Origin: Nitrospira sp.
GTDB lineage: Bacteria; Nitrospirota; Nitrospiria; Nitrospirales; Nitrospiraceae
Reading direction: 5' to 3'
Length of the DNA stretch: 64,000 nucleotides
NCBI GenBank assembly: GCA_035968315.1
Contig: JAVYIN010000002.1
Coordinates: 124,001 to 188,000 of the forward strand
Below the pieces are notes generated by a model that made no database searches, was not told the origin of the DNA, and was given only the letters and a program-made list of their open reading frames with translations. Made by a program: the position numbers and the translations under genes. How positions within the stretch are numbered: position 1 is the stretch's first letter; every line of letters starts with the position of its first letter. Of this stretch, positions 27,923-39,554 are shown in pieces.

Positions 27923-28798
27923 ATGACCGAATGGGGCCCCGCTCTCGCCGTTATTCTCGGAATCGTGGAGGGCCTGACCGAATTCCTGCCGGTCTCCTCG
28001 ACGGGCCATCTGATTCTCGTCGGGCATGCACTCGGGTTCACCGGAGATGCCGCCGCCAATGCCGAGATCTCCATTCAGCTCGGCGCCATTCTGGCGGTGA
28101 TCGTCTTCGAGCGTGAAAAGATCAGCCGGCTGATCTCCGGCGCGTGGCAGGAACAAGCGGTCTTGCGGCAACTCCGCAACAACGGCCAGCATGCCACCTG
28201 GCAAAGCGTGCTCTTATCGTCCATGCGGGCCCATCCGAGCCTCTGGTTTGTCATCGGCCTCGGCCTGGCGTTTCTCCCTGCCGCCACCGTTGGGTTCCTC
28301 GCTCATGGCTGGATCAAGTCCGTCCTCTTTACCCCGCAGACCGTCGCGGCCACGTCGATCATCGGGGGCATCATCATTCTGCTTGTCGAAGCCCGGGCAC
28401 CTCGTGTCACAACCACGCAACTCGACCAGGTTTCAGTGAAATCCGCCTTCTGGGTGGGAGTGGCACAATGCGCCTCGCTGATTCCCGGCATGTCCCGTTC
28501 CGGCTCGACGATCATCGGCGGATTGCTGGCCGGCCTCGACCGGAAAGTGGCGACGGAATACTCCTTCTTCCTCGCGCTCCCCACCATCATCGCCGCCACG
28601 GCCTACCAAATGCTGAAAGCCACGGCGACGTTTACCCAACAAGATTACATCGCCCTCGGCATCGGGCTGATCGTCTCATTCCTCGTCGCCTGGGCGGTCA
28701 TCGCCGCCTTCCTCACCTACGTGCAGCGGCACACCTTGCGGGTGTTCGCCTACTACCGGATCATCCTCGGGATTCTTGTCTTTGTTGTCGTGCGGTAA
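27923..28798 (+). CDS. uppP: Undecaprenyl-diphosphatase UppP (BacA)
   Basis: UppP recycles the lipid carrier for peptidoglycan and other surface polymers by dephosphorylating undecaprenyl diphosphate at the inner membrane. The 291-residue protein has about eight helices and both signature motifs: EGLTEFLPVSSTGH (E16, E20, H29) and PGMSRSGSTI. AAAGG lies six bases before the ATG at 27923; the ATG two codons earlier abuts that site and is unlikely. Confidence 0.95.
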   Translation: MTEWGPALAVILGIVEGLTEFLPVSSTGHLILVGHALGFTGDAAANAEISIQLGAILAVIVFEREKISRLISGAWQEQAVLRQLRNNGQHATWQSVLLSSMRAHPSLWFVIGLGLAFLPAATVGFLAHGWIKSVLFTPQTVAATSIIGGIIILLVEARAPRVTTTQLDQVSVKSAFWVGVAQCASLIPGMSRSGSTIIGGLLAGLDRKVATEYSFFLALPTIIAATAYQMLKATATFTQQDYIALGIGLIVSFLVAWAVIAAFLTYVQRHTLRVFAYYRIILGILVFVVVR

Positions 28799-28880
28799 CG
28801 ACAGGATGCGCCGGCAGCGGGGTTATCGAACGAAGCGCCTGAGGGGATTCAGAGAGACAGACGGATGGCCATTCTCTTAC

Positions 28881-29417
28881 TTAAGGGGCAGGGGTGTGAA
28901 CCGATGGATTTTCAGGTGCAACCGGCGGAACATCTTTCTTTTCGAACATGAAATGGATGACGAGAAAGATCACACCAACCGTGATCGCCGAGTCGGCAAC
29001 ATTGAAGGCCGGCCAATGATAGTCGTTCACATACACATCGAGAAAATCGATCACCTCGCCATAGCGCATCCGGTCGATCAGGTTGCCGACCGCGCCGCCT
29101 AAAATCGACGACACGCTCAACCGCCCCATCCACTCGCTCTCAGGCATCCGATACAAGATCGATCCCAGCAGAACCAACGCAAAGAGCGAGGTGAGACCGA
29201 AAAACACCATCCGGAAGGCGTTGCTGCTCCCGGCCAGCAACCCGAACGCGGCACCAGGATTGCGGATATAGGTGAGGCTGAACAGATTCGGAACGACGGG
29301 AATGGATTCATGCAGCCGCATGGTCTGCATGATATGCAGCTTCGTGAGCTGGTCGGACAAAATCACGCTGCCGGTCAGCGAGGCCAGCACAAGATTACGC
29401 CAGACTGAGCCGCTCAA
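28881..29417 (-). CDS. lspA: Lipoprotein signal peptidase (SPase II)
   Basis: LspA cleaves the signal peptides of diacylglyceryl prolipoproteins in the inner membrane. The protein has four helices. The catalytic aspartates are D124 ([15 protein letters not shown]) and D142 (FNVADSAI). I start at TTG 29417: GGAGG is seven bases upstream, and TTGA overlaps the ileS stop. An ATG six codons earlier lies inside ileS without a ribosome-binding site. ileS-lspA is a common gene pair. Confidence 0.93.
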   Translation of the reverse strand: MSGSVWRNLVLASLTGSVILSDQLTKLHIMQTMRLHESIPVVPNLFSLTYIRNPGAAFGLLAGSSNAFRMVFFGLTSLFALVLLGSILYRMPESEWMGRLSVSSILGGAVGNLIDRMRYGEVIDFLDVYVNDYHWPAFNVADSAITVGVIFLVIHFMFEKKDVPPVAPENPSVHTPAP

Positions 29418-32236
29418 CGGATCGCCTCCACACATCGGTCGCAGAGCGTCGGATGATCGGCGACGCTGCCCACGGCAGGCCGGTAGTTCCAGCAGCGCTC
29501 ACATTTCGCCCCAACAGCTCGGTCAACTTTCCTGACACGAAAATCAGGGTGATGCGGCAAGTCGGTAACCGGCTCGACTATTACCTGAGAAACGATGAAA
29601 AGACCGGGCAAGTCTTGTTCATATTGCTTGAGTAACTTGTACTTATCAGGATTGGCTTCGAGTTCTACCCGTGCCTCAAGCGGCGCACCAATAATTTTGT
29701 CACGCCGTTGCTTTTCCAACTCACCCTGAACGGCGACTCTCACTTCCAACAGTTGCCCCCATCGTTGCGCCAGCCCGGCATCAGCCCAGTGCGATTCGAT
29801 TTCGGGGAATGCCGCTAGATGCACACTCGATGCAGCGAGAGTCTTCTTACATGCGTCAGGCATCGTCCGCCAGATCTCCTCCGCGGTAAAACTCAATACC
29901 GGCGCCATGAGCTTCGTCATCGCCAGGAGAATATCGTACAGTACCGTCTGCGAGCTGCGGCGTTCATGCGAATCCGTCCGGAAGGTATAGAGCCGGTCTT
30001 TCAGAATATCCAAATACACGGCGCTGAGATCCACGGAACAGAAATTATTCAACGCGTGGAAAATCGCGTGAAACTCAAAGTCATCGTACGACTGCCGGAC
30101 CTTGGGAATCAGTTCGCCCAGCCGCATCAGGGCCCAACGATCCAATTCTGGCAACTGCGCATAGGGCACGCGGTGCTGGGCCGGATCGAAGTCATAGAGA
30201 TTGCTCAAGAGGAAGCGGCAGGTGTTCCGGATCTTGCGATAGGCTTCGATCAGATGGTTCAAAATCTCCTGCGAAATGCGGAGATCCTCGCGATAGTCCT
30301 GGGCCGACACCCACAGGCGGAGAATTTCCGCGCCGGACTGTTTGATGACATCCTGCGGCGCCACGACGTTCCCCGCCGACTTGGACATCTTCTTCCCCTG
30401 CCCATCGACGACAAAGCCATGCGTGAGAACAGCCTTATAAGGGGCTTGATGATCCGTCACCACGCCAGCCAACAAGGCGCTGTGAAACCACCCGCGATGC
30501 TGGTCCGACCCTTCGAGGTACAAATCAGCCGGGTACCACTTGCGCGGCTTCAGCACCGCCGCATAGCTCACCCCGGACTCGAACCAGACATCGAGAATGT
30601 CTTTCTCTTTCTCAAACGACGCGCCGCCGCACTTTGGACAGGTCGTCCCAGGCGGGAGCAACTCGGCCGCCATCCGCTGAAACCAGACGTCGGCCCCCTG
30701 CTGTTCCATCAGCGAGGCGATATGGTCGATGTGCCGCGGCTCCGCGAGAACGGTACGACAGCTACCACAGGTGAAGCCAGGAATCGGCACGCCCCAGACC
30801 CGCTGCCGGGACAGGCACCAGTCCGGCCGGTTCTCGATCATGCCGTTGATGCGGTCGCGGCCGTAGGCGGGAATCCAGCGGACCCGCCCGATCTCGGCCA
30901 AGGCTTCCTTGCGCAGTTCGTTCGTCTCCATCGAGACAAACCACTGTTCGGTGGCCCTAAAAATCACGGGGCTCTTGCAGCGCCAGCAATGCGGGTAGGA
31001 ATGGTTCAACGCCGCATGGCCCAGGAGGCGGCCGTTGGCCTGCAGATATTCGACGATCTTCGGATTAGCCTTGAACACATGCTGGCCGGCGAATTCCTTC
31101 ACCACCTCCGTAAACCGCCCGCCGTTATCGACCGGCGCAAGAATCTCCAGCTTTTCCCCCACCGACGCCGCGGCATTGTGGTTGAGGACGAGGATATAGT
31201 CCTCCATGCCGTGCCCCGGCGCGATATGCACGCAGCCAGTGCCCTGTTCGAGCGTCACGAAATCGCCCAGCAGAATCGGCGACAAGCCGGTGGAAAGAGG
31301 CCGCTGCGTTTCCAGCCCCTCGAACCCTTCACCGCCCTTCTTCACCCCCAACACCCGATAGTCTTCGAGGTTGCAGGCCTTCGCCGCCGTCTCCAGCAAC
31401 TTCTCGGCGACGATCAAGATTTCTTCGCCCACCTGCACAAATGCGTAATCAAAATCACGATGGAGACAGACCGCCTGATTGGCCGGCAGGGTCCAGGGGG
31501 TCGTCGTCCAGATGACGACGGAGACCAGCTTGATGCCGTCAGGGAAGGCAATGCCCGGGAATGTCTTGCTCAACACCGCCGGCGACGTGACCACCGGGAA
31601 CTTCACATAGACGGAAGGCGACGTATGGTTGTCATACTCCACTTCCGCTTCGGCCAGGGCGGTCTGGTCCTGCGTGCACCAGAGCACCGGCTTGAGGCCC
31701 TTATAGACCCCGCCCCGCTCCACAAACTTGCCGAACTCACGAATGATCGCAGCCTCATAAGATGGCGTCATCGTGAGATAGGGCTGCTGCCACTCACCCA
31801 ACACACCGAGCCGTTGAAACTCCTCGCGTTGGATCGCGACATATTTCTCCGCATACTCGCGGCAGAGCTTCCGAATCGCGGACGCGTCCAAGTCCTTCTT
31901 CTTGTCGCCCAGCTCCTTCATCACCTGGTGCTCGATCGGGAGCCCGTGGCAATCCCAGCCCGGCACATAGGGCGCCTGATAACCCGCCATGGTCTTGGAC
32001 TTGATGATGATGTCTTTCAGAATCTTGTTCAGCGCATGGCCGATATGAATGCGCCCGTTCGCGTACGGAGGGCCGTCGTGCAACACGTAGCGCGGGCGGC
32101 CCTTGCCTGCCTCTTGGATCTGCTCATAGAGCTTTTCCTGCTCCCACCAGGCCAGCATCTCCGGCTCGCGCTGGGGCAAGTTGGCTTTCATGGGGAAATC
32201 GGTCTTGGGAAGATTGAGTGTGGCTTTGTAGTCCAT
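29414..32236 (-). CDS. ileS: Isoleucyl-tRNA synthetase
   Basis: IleS charges tRNA-Ile. The 940-residue protein has HIGH at 64-67 ([10 protein letters not shown]) and KMSKS ([10 protein letters not shown]), an inserted editing domain between them, an anticodon-binding region, and a C-terminal zinc finger (KCERCWNYR and LCDRC). This is the bacterial eubacterial-type enzyme. The ATG at 32236 gives the usual [20 protein letters not shown] start; a longer frame reaching 32275 is not conserved. It is coupled to lspA. Confidence 0.97.
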   Translation of the reverse strand: MDYKATLNLPKTDFPMKANLPQREPEMLAWWEQEKLYEQIQEAGKGRPRYVLHDGPPYANGRIHIGHALNKILKDIIIKSKTMAGYQAPYVPGWDCHGLPIEHQVMKELGDKKKDLDASAIRKLCREYAEKYVAIQREEFQRLGVLGEWQQPYLTMTPSYEAAIIREFGKFVERGGVYKGLKPVLWCTQDQTALAEAEVEYDNHTSPSVYVKFPVVTSPAVLSKTFPGIAFPDGIKLVSVVIWTTTPWTLPANQAVCLHRDFDYAFVQVGEEILIVAEKLLETAAKACNLEDYRVLGVKKGGEGFEGLETQRPLSTGLSPILLGDFVTLEQGTGCVHIAPGHGMEDYILVLNHNAAASVGEKLEILAPVDNGGRFTEVVKEFAGQHVFKANPKIVEYLQANGRLLGHAALNHSYPHCWRCKSPVIFRATEQWFVSMETNELRKEALAEIGRVRWIPAYGRDRINGMIENRPDWCLSRQRVWGVPIPGFTCGSCRTVLAEPRHIDHIASLMEQQGADVWFQRMAAELLPPGTTCPKCGGASFEKEKDILDVWFESGVSYAAVLKPRKWYPADLYLEGSDQHRGWFHSALLAGVVTDHQAPYKAVLTHGFVVDGQGKKMSKSAGNVVAPQDVIKQSGAEILRLWVSAQDYREDLRISQEILNHLIEAYRKIRNTCRFLLSNLYDFDPAQHRVPYAQLPELDRWALMRLGELIPKVRQSYDDFEFHAIFHALNNFCSVDLSAVYLDILKDRLYTFRTDSHERRSSQTVLYDILLAMTKLMAPVLSFTAEEIWRTMPDACKKTLAASSVHLAAFPEIESHWADAGLAQRWGQLLEVRVAVQGELEKQRRDKIIGAPLEARVELEANPDKYKLLKQYEQDLPGLFIVSQVIVEPVTDLPHHPDFRVRKVDRAVGAKCERCWNYRPAVGSVADHPTLCDRCVEAIR

Positions 32237-32380
32237 TGCTCTTATCCAATAACTCAGGCCAGGGGTTCGCGGCACGGGGCGAGAGGGAATTTACAGGAGG
32301 GAAGAACCGGTAGCAATCTCATTTTTTGACGCGATGCACCATCTCCTCGTGCCTCTAGCCTCGCGCCACTCGCCAGGTAT

Positions 32381-33484
32381 TCAACTCACGGACATCATTC
32401 TATCGAGCGCAATCTTCGCCCAGTGCTTCTCTTCATCGGGCACCACAATGTGGTTGACGACGTGGCCCTCGGCGAGGTTCTCCATGGCCCAGCAGAGATG
32501 CGGCGCATCGATGCGGAACATGGTGGCGCACTGGCAGACCGTGGAGGACAAGAAGAAGACCTTCTTGTCGGTTAGCTCATGCTTGAGGCGATTGACCAGA
32601 TTCAGTTCCGTCCCCACGGCCCAGGTCGTCCCGGCCGGCGCGGCGGTTACCGTCTTGATGATGAATTCGGTGGAGCCGATGAGATCCGCCTTGTTGACGA
32701 CATCCTCATGGCATTCGGGATGGACGATCACCTTGCCGTCCGGATATTGCTTGCGGAAATTGTCCACATGCACCGGCTGAAACATCTGGTGCACGCTGCA
32801 ATGGCCCTTCCACAGAATCAGCTTGGCGCGCGTGATCGCCTCGCGGGTATTGCCCCCGTTCGGCTGATAGGGGTCCCACACGATCATCTGCTCGCGAGGA
32901 ATGCCCATCTTATTGGCCGTGTTCCGGCCCAAGTGCTCATCGGGGAAGAAGAGGATCTTCTCACGCCGCGCCCAGCACCATTCAATGACCGCTTTCGCGT
33001 TGGACGATGTGCAGGTAATGCCTCCGTGCTCGCCGCAAAAGGCCTTGAGCACCGCTGCGCTATTCACATACACCGCCGGCATCACCGTCTCTTCGACCGG
33101 AATGATCCGCCCCAGCGCTTCCCAGCATTGATCCACCTGCTCGATCGCAGCCATATCGGCCATGGAGCAGCCGGCCGCCATGTCGGGCAGAATCACCGTC
33201 TGATTGGACCGGCTGAGAATATCCGCCGTCTCGGCCATGAAATGGACGCCGCAGAAGACGATATAGGGCCGTTCCGACCGCTCCGCCGCCAGTTTGGACA
33301 GCAGGAGGGAATCGCCACGGAAATCGGCATGTTGAATGACTTCATCCCGCTGATAGTTATGGCCGAGGATCATCACGCGCTCACCGAGCGCACGTTTCGC
33401 CTCGACCGTCCGGCGGAATAGTTCCTCGGACGACAGGGATTGATAGTCGGTAATCGGTCGTGGAAGCGTGGCTGTCGTTTTCAC
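32381..33484 (-). CDS. nadA: Quinolinate synthase
   Basis: NadA condenses iminoaspartate with dihydroxyacetone phosphate to quinolinate in de novo NAD synthesis, using an oxygen-sensitive 4Fe-4S cluster. The 367-residue protein shows ILGHNYQRDEV near the N-terminus and three cysteine motifs for the cluster: FCGVHFMAE (C78), GGITCTSSN and STVCQCATM. The GTG at 33484 has GAGGGG upstream; a longer frame runs into the intergenic region. nadB and nadC are not here; nadD is at 10462. It is divergent from the thiC operon. Confidence 0.95.
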   Translation of the reverse strand: MKTTATLPRPITDYQSLSSEELFRRTVEAKRALGERVMILGHNYQRDEVIQHADFRGDSLLLSKLAAERSERPYIVFCGVHFMAETADILSRSNQTVILPDMAAGCSMADMAAIEQVDQCWEALGRIIPVEETVMPAVYVNSAAVLKAFCGEHGGITCTSSNAKAVIEWCWARREKILFFPDEHLGRNTANKMGIPREQMIVWDPYQPNGGNTREAITRAKLILWKGHCSVHQMFQPVHVDNFRKQYPDGKVIVHPECHEDVVNKADLIGSTEFIIKTVTAAPAGTTWAVGTELNLVNRLKHELTDKKVFFLSSTVCQCATMFRIDAPHLCWAMENLAEGHVVNHIVVPDEEKHWAKIALDRMMSVS

Positions 33485-33563
33485 AAGCCCCTCAGCAAAG
33501 TTCCTGGTCGGATGATTGTACGGGAGCCCTCCCTCGACAATCAACGAACCGCACTCGTGAAGA

Positions 33564-33586
33564 AGGCCTACCGGGCCGGTAGGCCT
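33564..33586. promoter_or_regulatory. Perfect 9-bp inverted repeat, possible operator
   Basis: AGGCCTACC and GGTAGGCCT surround GGGCC. The site lies between divergent nadA and thiC, ten bases upstream of the thiC -35. It could be an operator for a dimeric regulator or a hairpin in the nadA leader; no known site is recognised. Confidence 0.45.
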
Positions 33587-33595
33587 AATAGCCCG

Positions 33596-33624
33596 TTGAC
33601 AACGGGGGGGGCCGAGCATACGAT
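33596..33624 (+). promoter_or_regulatory. Promoter of the thiC-thi4 operon
   Basis: TTGACA (33596-33601), 17 bases, TACGAT (33619-33624). Transcription would begin near 33631, right at the start of the TPP riboswitch. Confidence 0.75.
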
Positions 33625-33633
33625 CTCCACTGT

Positions 33634-35726
<2,093 letters not shown>

Positions 35727-35735
35727 GAACATCCG

Positions 35736-36536
35736 ATGGCAAAGCCTAAACCAGCCCCCTTGCGCGAACGCGATATTACCCGGCAGATTGCCCGGGAATA
35801 CTATAAAGAATTCGATGCCCTCATCGAGAGCGACGTGATCATCGTGGGCGCCGGGCCGTCGGGCCTGATCTGCGCGCATGACCTCGCCAAGATGGGCTTC
35901 CGCACCTTGATCATCGAACAAAGCCTCGCACTCGGCGGCGGGTTCTGGCATGGCGGCTACTTGATGAACAAAGCCACCATCTGCGAACCGGCCAATGAAA
36001 TTCTCGAAGAGATCGGCGTGCCCTGCAAGAAGATCACGGAGTGCGAAGGGATGTATATGGTCGATCCCCCGCACGCCACCGGCGCCCTGATCGCGGCGGC
36101 CTATGGGGCCGGAGCAAAGGTCCTGAACCTGACCCGCGTGGTGGATTTGATCCTGCGCCGGGACGGCATCCTCGAAGGGGTCGTGGTCAACAATACGACC
36201 GCCGAAATGGCGGGACACGACATCATCCACGTCGATCCCATCGCGCTCGAAAGCAAAATCGTGGTGGATGCGACGGGGCATGACGCCATCGTCGTGGAAC
36301 TGCTCCACAAACGCAACCTCTACAAAGCCGTTCCAGGCAACGGCGCCATGTGGGTGTCGCGCTCCGAAGAAGAAGTCATGGACCGGACCGGCGAAGTCTA
36401 TCCCAATTGTTTCGTGATTGGCCTGGCCGTCGCCGCCGTGTACGGCACGCCGCGCATGGGCCCGGCCTTCGGCTCCATGCTGCTCTCCGGCCGCTACGGC
36501 GCGGAGTTGATCAAGAAGAAGCTCAAGAACGAATAA
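35736..36536 (+). CDS. thi4: Thiazole synthase, Thi4 family (sulfide-dependent type predicted)
   Basis: Thi4 makes the ADP-thiazole moiety of thiamine from NAD and glycine. The 266-residue protein has the FAD/NAD-binding IIVGAGPSGLICAHDLA and GGGFWHGGYLMNKA. In yeast and plant enzymes a cysteine donates its sulfur and the enzyme is consumed once. At the equivalent position (HVDP, where yeast has C-MDP) this protein has H165, as in the archaeal catalytic enzymes that use free sulfide and iron. It replaces the ThiG/ThiO route; thiE and thiD are not in the window. It lies in the TPP-controlled operon. Confidence 0.92.
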   Translation: MAKPKPAPLRERDITRQIAREYYKEFDALIESDVIIVGAGPSGLICAHDLAKMGFRTLIIEQSLALGGGFWHGGYLMNKATICEPANEILEEIGVPCKKITECEGMYMVDPPHATGALIAAAYGAGAKVLNLTRVVDLILRRDGILEGVVVNNTTAEMAGHDIIHVDPIALESKIVVDATGHDAIVVELLHKRNLYKAVPGNGAMWVSRSEEEVMDRTGEVYPNCFVIGLAVAAVYGTPRMGPAFGSMLLSGRYGAELIKKKLKNE

Positions 36537-36553
36537 CGACGCCATTCTCCTGC

Positions 36554-36672
36554 GGCTTCTCAAAAAGGTCTCCAGCAAGGCCGCAGGGAGTGCAATCGAC
36601 GAGGCGTACATTTCTGGTACGTTGAGTCGATTGAACGACCGAGAACGCCGCTGGAGGCGTTTTTCAGAAGCC
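36554..36672. repeat. 119-bp nested imperfect palindrome (REP-like)
   Basis: The outer arms are at 36554-36576 (GGCTTCTCAAAAAGGTCTCC) and 36650-36672 (complementary, GGCTTCTG-AAAAACGCCTCC when reversed). Inner arms AATCGAC...CGTAC and GTACG...GTCGATT flank ATTTCTG. It fills the gap between thi4 and the TPR gene and ends four bases before that ATG. The form suggests a dispersed intergenic repeat, though no second copy was found here. Confidence 0.7.
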
Positions 36673-36676
36673 GACC

Positions 36677-37192
36677 ATGGATGTACAAGATTTTCTCGAA
36701 CAAGGCCAAGGGCGTGAAGAGGACAAGCGCGAAGCCTGGCAGCTGTTCCAGCAGGCCTACGAACGCCAGATGAAGGGCGAATTGGAAGCTGCCGTGACGC
36801 TCTATAAGCAGTCGCTGGATACCCATCCGACCGCGGAGGCCCATACGTTCCTAGGCTGGACCTATAGCTTCATGGGAAAGCTCGACGAGGCCATCGAAGA
36901 ATGCCACAAGGCCATCGCGCAAGATCCGGATTTCGGAAATCCCTACAACGACATCGGCGCGTACCTCATCGAAAAAGGCGAATTCGACGACGCCATCGTC
37001 TGGTTCAAGAAAGCCATGCAGGCGCGGCGCTATGAAAGCCCCGCCTTCCCGCACTTGAACCTGGGCCGCGTCTACGAAAAGAAGGGCCGCTGGGCGGAGG
37101 CGATTGAGGCCTACAAGCAGGCCCTGGCCCTCAACCCCAACTATGCCCTGGCCAAGAAATCGCTGGGCCGCCTGATCAGTTCCCTGAACTAG
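36677..37192 (+). CDS. Tetratricopeptide repeat protein
   Basis: A 171-residue soluble protein with about four TPR units: one starting at AWQLFQQAYERQMKGELEAA, then AEAHTFLGWTYSFMGKLDEA, NPYNDIGAYLIEKGEFDDA and HLNLGRVYEKKGRWAEA. It has no signal peptide. TPR proteins act as protein-binding scaffolds; no partner is evident. It begins four bases after a palindromic repeat and lacks a clear ribosome-binding site. Its stop is six bases before the receiver-like gene, which is in turn coupled to ygfZ, so the three may be cotranscribed. Confidence 0.85.
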   Translation: MDVQDFLEQGQGREEDKREAWQLFQQAYERQMKGELEAAVTLYKQSLDTHPTAEAHTFLGWTYSFMGKLDEAIEECHKAIAQDPDFGNPYNDIGAYLIEKGEFDDAIVWFKKAMQARRYESPAFPHLNLGRVYEKKGRWAEAIEAYKQALALNPNYALAKKSLGRLISSLN

Positions 37193-37198
37193 GAGCCT

Positions 37199-37579
37199 AT
37201 GGAAACGACCAACCCGACGATCCTTGCCGCCGTGACCGATATTTTTTTCTACACGAAGGTCCGCGATGCCCTGAAGGCCGGCTATCGGCTGGAAAAGGCC
37301 AGGACTCAGCAGGACGTCGCAGAGAAGACCTCCGCCGCGACACCGGCCGCCGTCATTCTCGATATGAACGACCTGACGATCGATGCGTTCCTGGCCATTG
37401 AAACCCTGAAAGCCAATCCGCAGTCGAAGGCCATCCCCATTCTCGCCTACGCCAACCACGAAGAGGTCGAGACGTGGAACCGGGCAAAAGCCCTCGGCGT
37501 GACGAAAATCGTATCCCGCAATGAATTCTCCGCACGCACCAAAGACCTCGTTGAGGAAGTCACGAAGGGGGCTCCATGA
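37199..37579 (+). CDS. Receiver-like domain protein, no output domain
   Basis: A 126-residue protein with a CheY-like alternation of strands and helices: a first strand ILAAVTDIFFYTKVRDAL, then AAVILDMNDLTIDAFLAIETL and IPILAYANHEEVE. The acidic pair after the first strand that binds magnesium is absent, and the likely phospho-acceptor is only the aspartate in VILDMND. It may be a degenerate receiver used as a protein-binding module. AGGAG precedes the ATG, and its TGA overlaps the ygfZ ATG (ATGA). Confidence 0.6.
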   Translation: METTNPTILAAVTDIFFYTKVRDALKAGYRLEKARTQQDVAEKTSAATPAAVILDMNDLTIDAFLAIETLKANPQSKAIPILAYANHEEVETWNRAKALGVTKIVSRNEFSARTKDLVEEVTKGAP

Positions 37580-38667
37580 AACAATCCCGCCTCCATGCGC
37601 AACACCAGCAACTCGGCGCAACATTCGAAGAAGTCACCGGCTGGGAGATGCCCGCCCACTACGGAGACTGGCGCGCCGAATATCACGCCGTCCGGCAAGC
37701 CGTCGGGCTGGCCGATCTTTCCCATCGCGGGAAGGTCAGAGTGACCGGCGACGACCGCGTGAAGTGGCTGCAAAGCGTGATCAGCAACGATATCCTGCCG
37801 CTTCAGCCTGGCCAAGGCCGCTATTCCAGCTTCCTGACGCACAAGGGCAAGATGCTGACCTACTTCCGTGTCTATGTGCAGCAGGACGCGGTCATGCTGG
37901 AAGACGCGGGGGAAATCGGCGACCAGACCTTCACGGCGCTGCGCAAGTTTCTCCTGTACGGCACCAAAGCCAAAATGGAGAACTGCGCCGAAAGCTGGGG
38001 ATTGCTCTTGGTCAGCGGCCCCCAGGCCGCCCAGACGGTCAAAACCGCCTTCGGGGTGGACTGCGGTGATCTGAAACCGGTGAACTTTGTTGGGGCGCAG
38101 ATCGGCGGCCATCAGGCGCTCGTCATGCGTACGGAAGAAACCGGAGAAGTCGATCTGGAGATTCTCCTGCCTGCCGATGCCGTCGTCTCCGCTTGGGCCA
38201 GCCTCATGGAAGCCGGCGCCTCACTCGGGATCAAACCGGTCGGCAGCCAGGCCCGCGAAGCCTTGCGGATGGAAGCGGGGATTCCCAAAGCAGGACCGGA
38301 ACTGAATGAAGAAATCGTGCCGCCCGAAGCCAACCTGGAAGGCAAAGCCTTCAGCTTGAACAAAGGCTGTTACCCAGGGCAAGAAGTGGTGGCGCGGATG
38401 GATACCTACGGCAACGTCCGGCGGCACCTGGTGGGTCTACTCGTCACAGGATCTGAGGTTCCCCCCAAAGGAGCCAAGCTGTTTAGCGGAGACCGTGAAG
38501 TGGGGTGGATCAGCAGCGCGGCGACTTCGCCGCAGAAAAACGGCATCATTGCGTTCGGATTTCCGCTGAGAGACTTCAGTAAGGCGGGAACGACGTTATC
38601 GATCGAGATCGAAGGACAGAAGCGCGACGCGACGATAGCGGAACTCCCCTTCTACCGCCGCGCCTAA
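37576..38667 (+). CDS. ygfZ: YgfZ/GcvT-fold folate-binding protein
   Basis: YgfZ is a tetrahydrofolate-dependent protein that helps repair or assemble Fe-S clusters of enzymes such as MiaB. The 363-residue protein has the aminomethyltransferase fold and the diagnostic motif KGCYPGQE with C265. The N-terminal half has DLSHRGKVRVTGDDRVKWLQ, as in the family. It overlaps the receiver-like gene by four bases. The Fe-S enzymes BioB, NadA and ThiC elsewhere in this window are possible clients, by family inference only. Confidence 0.9.
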   Translation: MKQSRLHAQHQQLGATFEEVTGWEMPAHYGDWRAEYHAVRQAVGLADLSHRGKVRVTGDDRVKWLQSVISNDILPLQPGQGRYSSFLTHKGKMLTYFRVYVQQDAVMLEDAGEIGDQTFTALRKFLLYGTKAKMENCAESWGLLLVSGPQAAQTVKTAFGVDCGDLKPVNFVGAQIGGHQALVMRTEETGEVDLEILLPADAVVSAWASLMEAGASLGIKPVGSQAREALRMEAGIPKAGPELNEEIVPPEANLEGKAFSLNKGCYPGQEVVARMDTYGNVRRHLVGLLVTGSEVPPKGAKLFSGDREVGWISSAATSPQKNGIIAFGFPLRDFSKAGTTLSIEIEGQKRDATIAELPFYRRA

Positions 38668-38679
38668 CTTCAGGCTGAA

Positions 38680-39162
38680 CTACTTTTCGGGATTGCGCGC
38701 CGCAGAGACTGCCTTGGCAAAGGCCAGCAGACTCGCACGCTCTTCGTCGTCTAACGCCAGCAAGAGATGGGCTTCTTCGCCGTGCATCAAGCGCAGGCTC
38801 AGGAACGGCTCCTCGCGGCGCTTTTCCTTGTTGTCCCACATCGCATCGATCACCTGCACCTTGTCCAACTGGCCGACTGACACGACATCATAGCGAAAAT
38901 AGGAATCGCCGATGACGATGTCGAACACCACATTGCCCGCCGTCAACAGCACGAGGTTGAACCGCCCCTGATCCTCATACCCTTCCGGCAAAAACTTATT
39001 GATATGGCACAAGGCGACTTTGCGATCGCCGAGGGCCGCGCGGAACTTGTCCTTCAATGCTTGATAATCGATCTGCAGCGCCTTTTCATCCGGCCCCGTG
39101 GCCGCCGCCGCCGCATCTTCCGCCTTCTTGAACACATCATCCGCCGACAATAACCCTGCCAT
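38680..39162 (-). CDS. Conserved hypothetical protein
   Basis: A 160-residue soluble, acidic protein that I cannot assign. It has an Ala-rich N-terminal helix (VFKKAEDAAAAATGPDEKA), a central alpha/beta part (VALCHINKFLPEGYEDQGRF) and a C-terminal helix. No catalytic motif or membrane segment is seen. GGGGAG lies before the ATG. It is convergent with ygfZ, 12 bases apart, and lies downstream of a small membrane-protein gene on the same strand. Confidence 0.7.
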   Translation of the reverse strand: MAGLLSADDVFKKAEDAAAAATGPDEKALQIDYQALKDKFRAALGDRKVALCHINKFLPEGYEDQGRFNLVLLTAGNVVFDIVIGDSYFRYDVVSVGQLDKVQVIDAMWDNKEKRREEPFLSLRLMHGEEAHLLLALDDEERASLLAFAKAVSAARNPEK

Positions 39163-39200
39163 AACGTGATCTCCCCTCTCGGTCGTGATACCGACGTGAT

Positions 39201-39458
39201 TTATGAGACTGCTGCCGCTGATTTCCGTGCTTTCAAAGCCCGCACCACCCCGATTAATCCAAGCCCAGCCCAGGCAAACTCCAACAGAATGAACCCCACC
39301 CGCTGATCGGCAATCGCCACGACCCCGAGCAGGAGCGAGCCAATGATATTCAACGCGAGATACCCAGCATCCAATTCACGCCAGATCCCGCCTTGAATCA
39401 TCGCATAGGCCGACAAGACCATCAGGGCGCCGATCACCGACAGGATCTGAAGGAACAT
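39201..39458 (-). CDS. Small CBU_0592-like membrane protein
   Basis: An 85-residue protein with three predicted helices: ILSVIGALMVLSAYAMIQGG, YLALNIIGSLLLGVVAIAD and VGFILLEFAWAGLGLIGVVRAL, and a basic tail. The order and length resemble the CBU_0592 family of unknown function. GAAGGGAG lies before the ATG. Nothing in the neighbourhood points to a role. Confidence 0.75.
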   Translation of the reverse strand: MFLQILSVIGALMVLSAYAMIQGGIWRELDAGYLALNIIGSLLLGVVAIADQRVGFILLEFAWAGLGLIGVVRALKARKSAAAVS

Positions 39459-39554
39459 GGCAATCTGGCTCCCTTCTCCCAGCCTGGAAACAACGGAGTA
39501 CGGTAACTGGCCGTTGGGCCTGAAAGCAAGAGGGGCAGACTGATTCCTGGCAGG

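Noticed and set aside
29819-32329. 836-codon open frame opposite ileS
   Set aside because: It lies wholly over a confidently identified ileS, has a His/Arg/Pro-rich low-complexity composition, and shows no recognisable domain.
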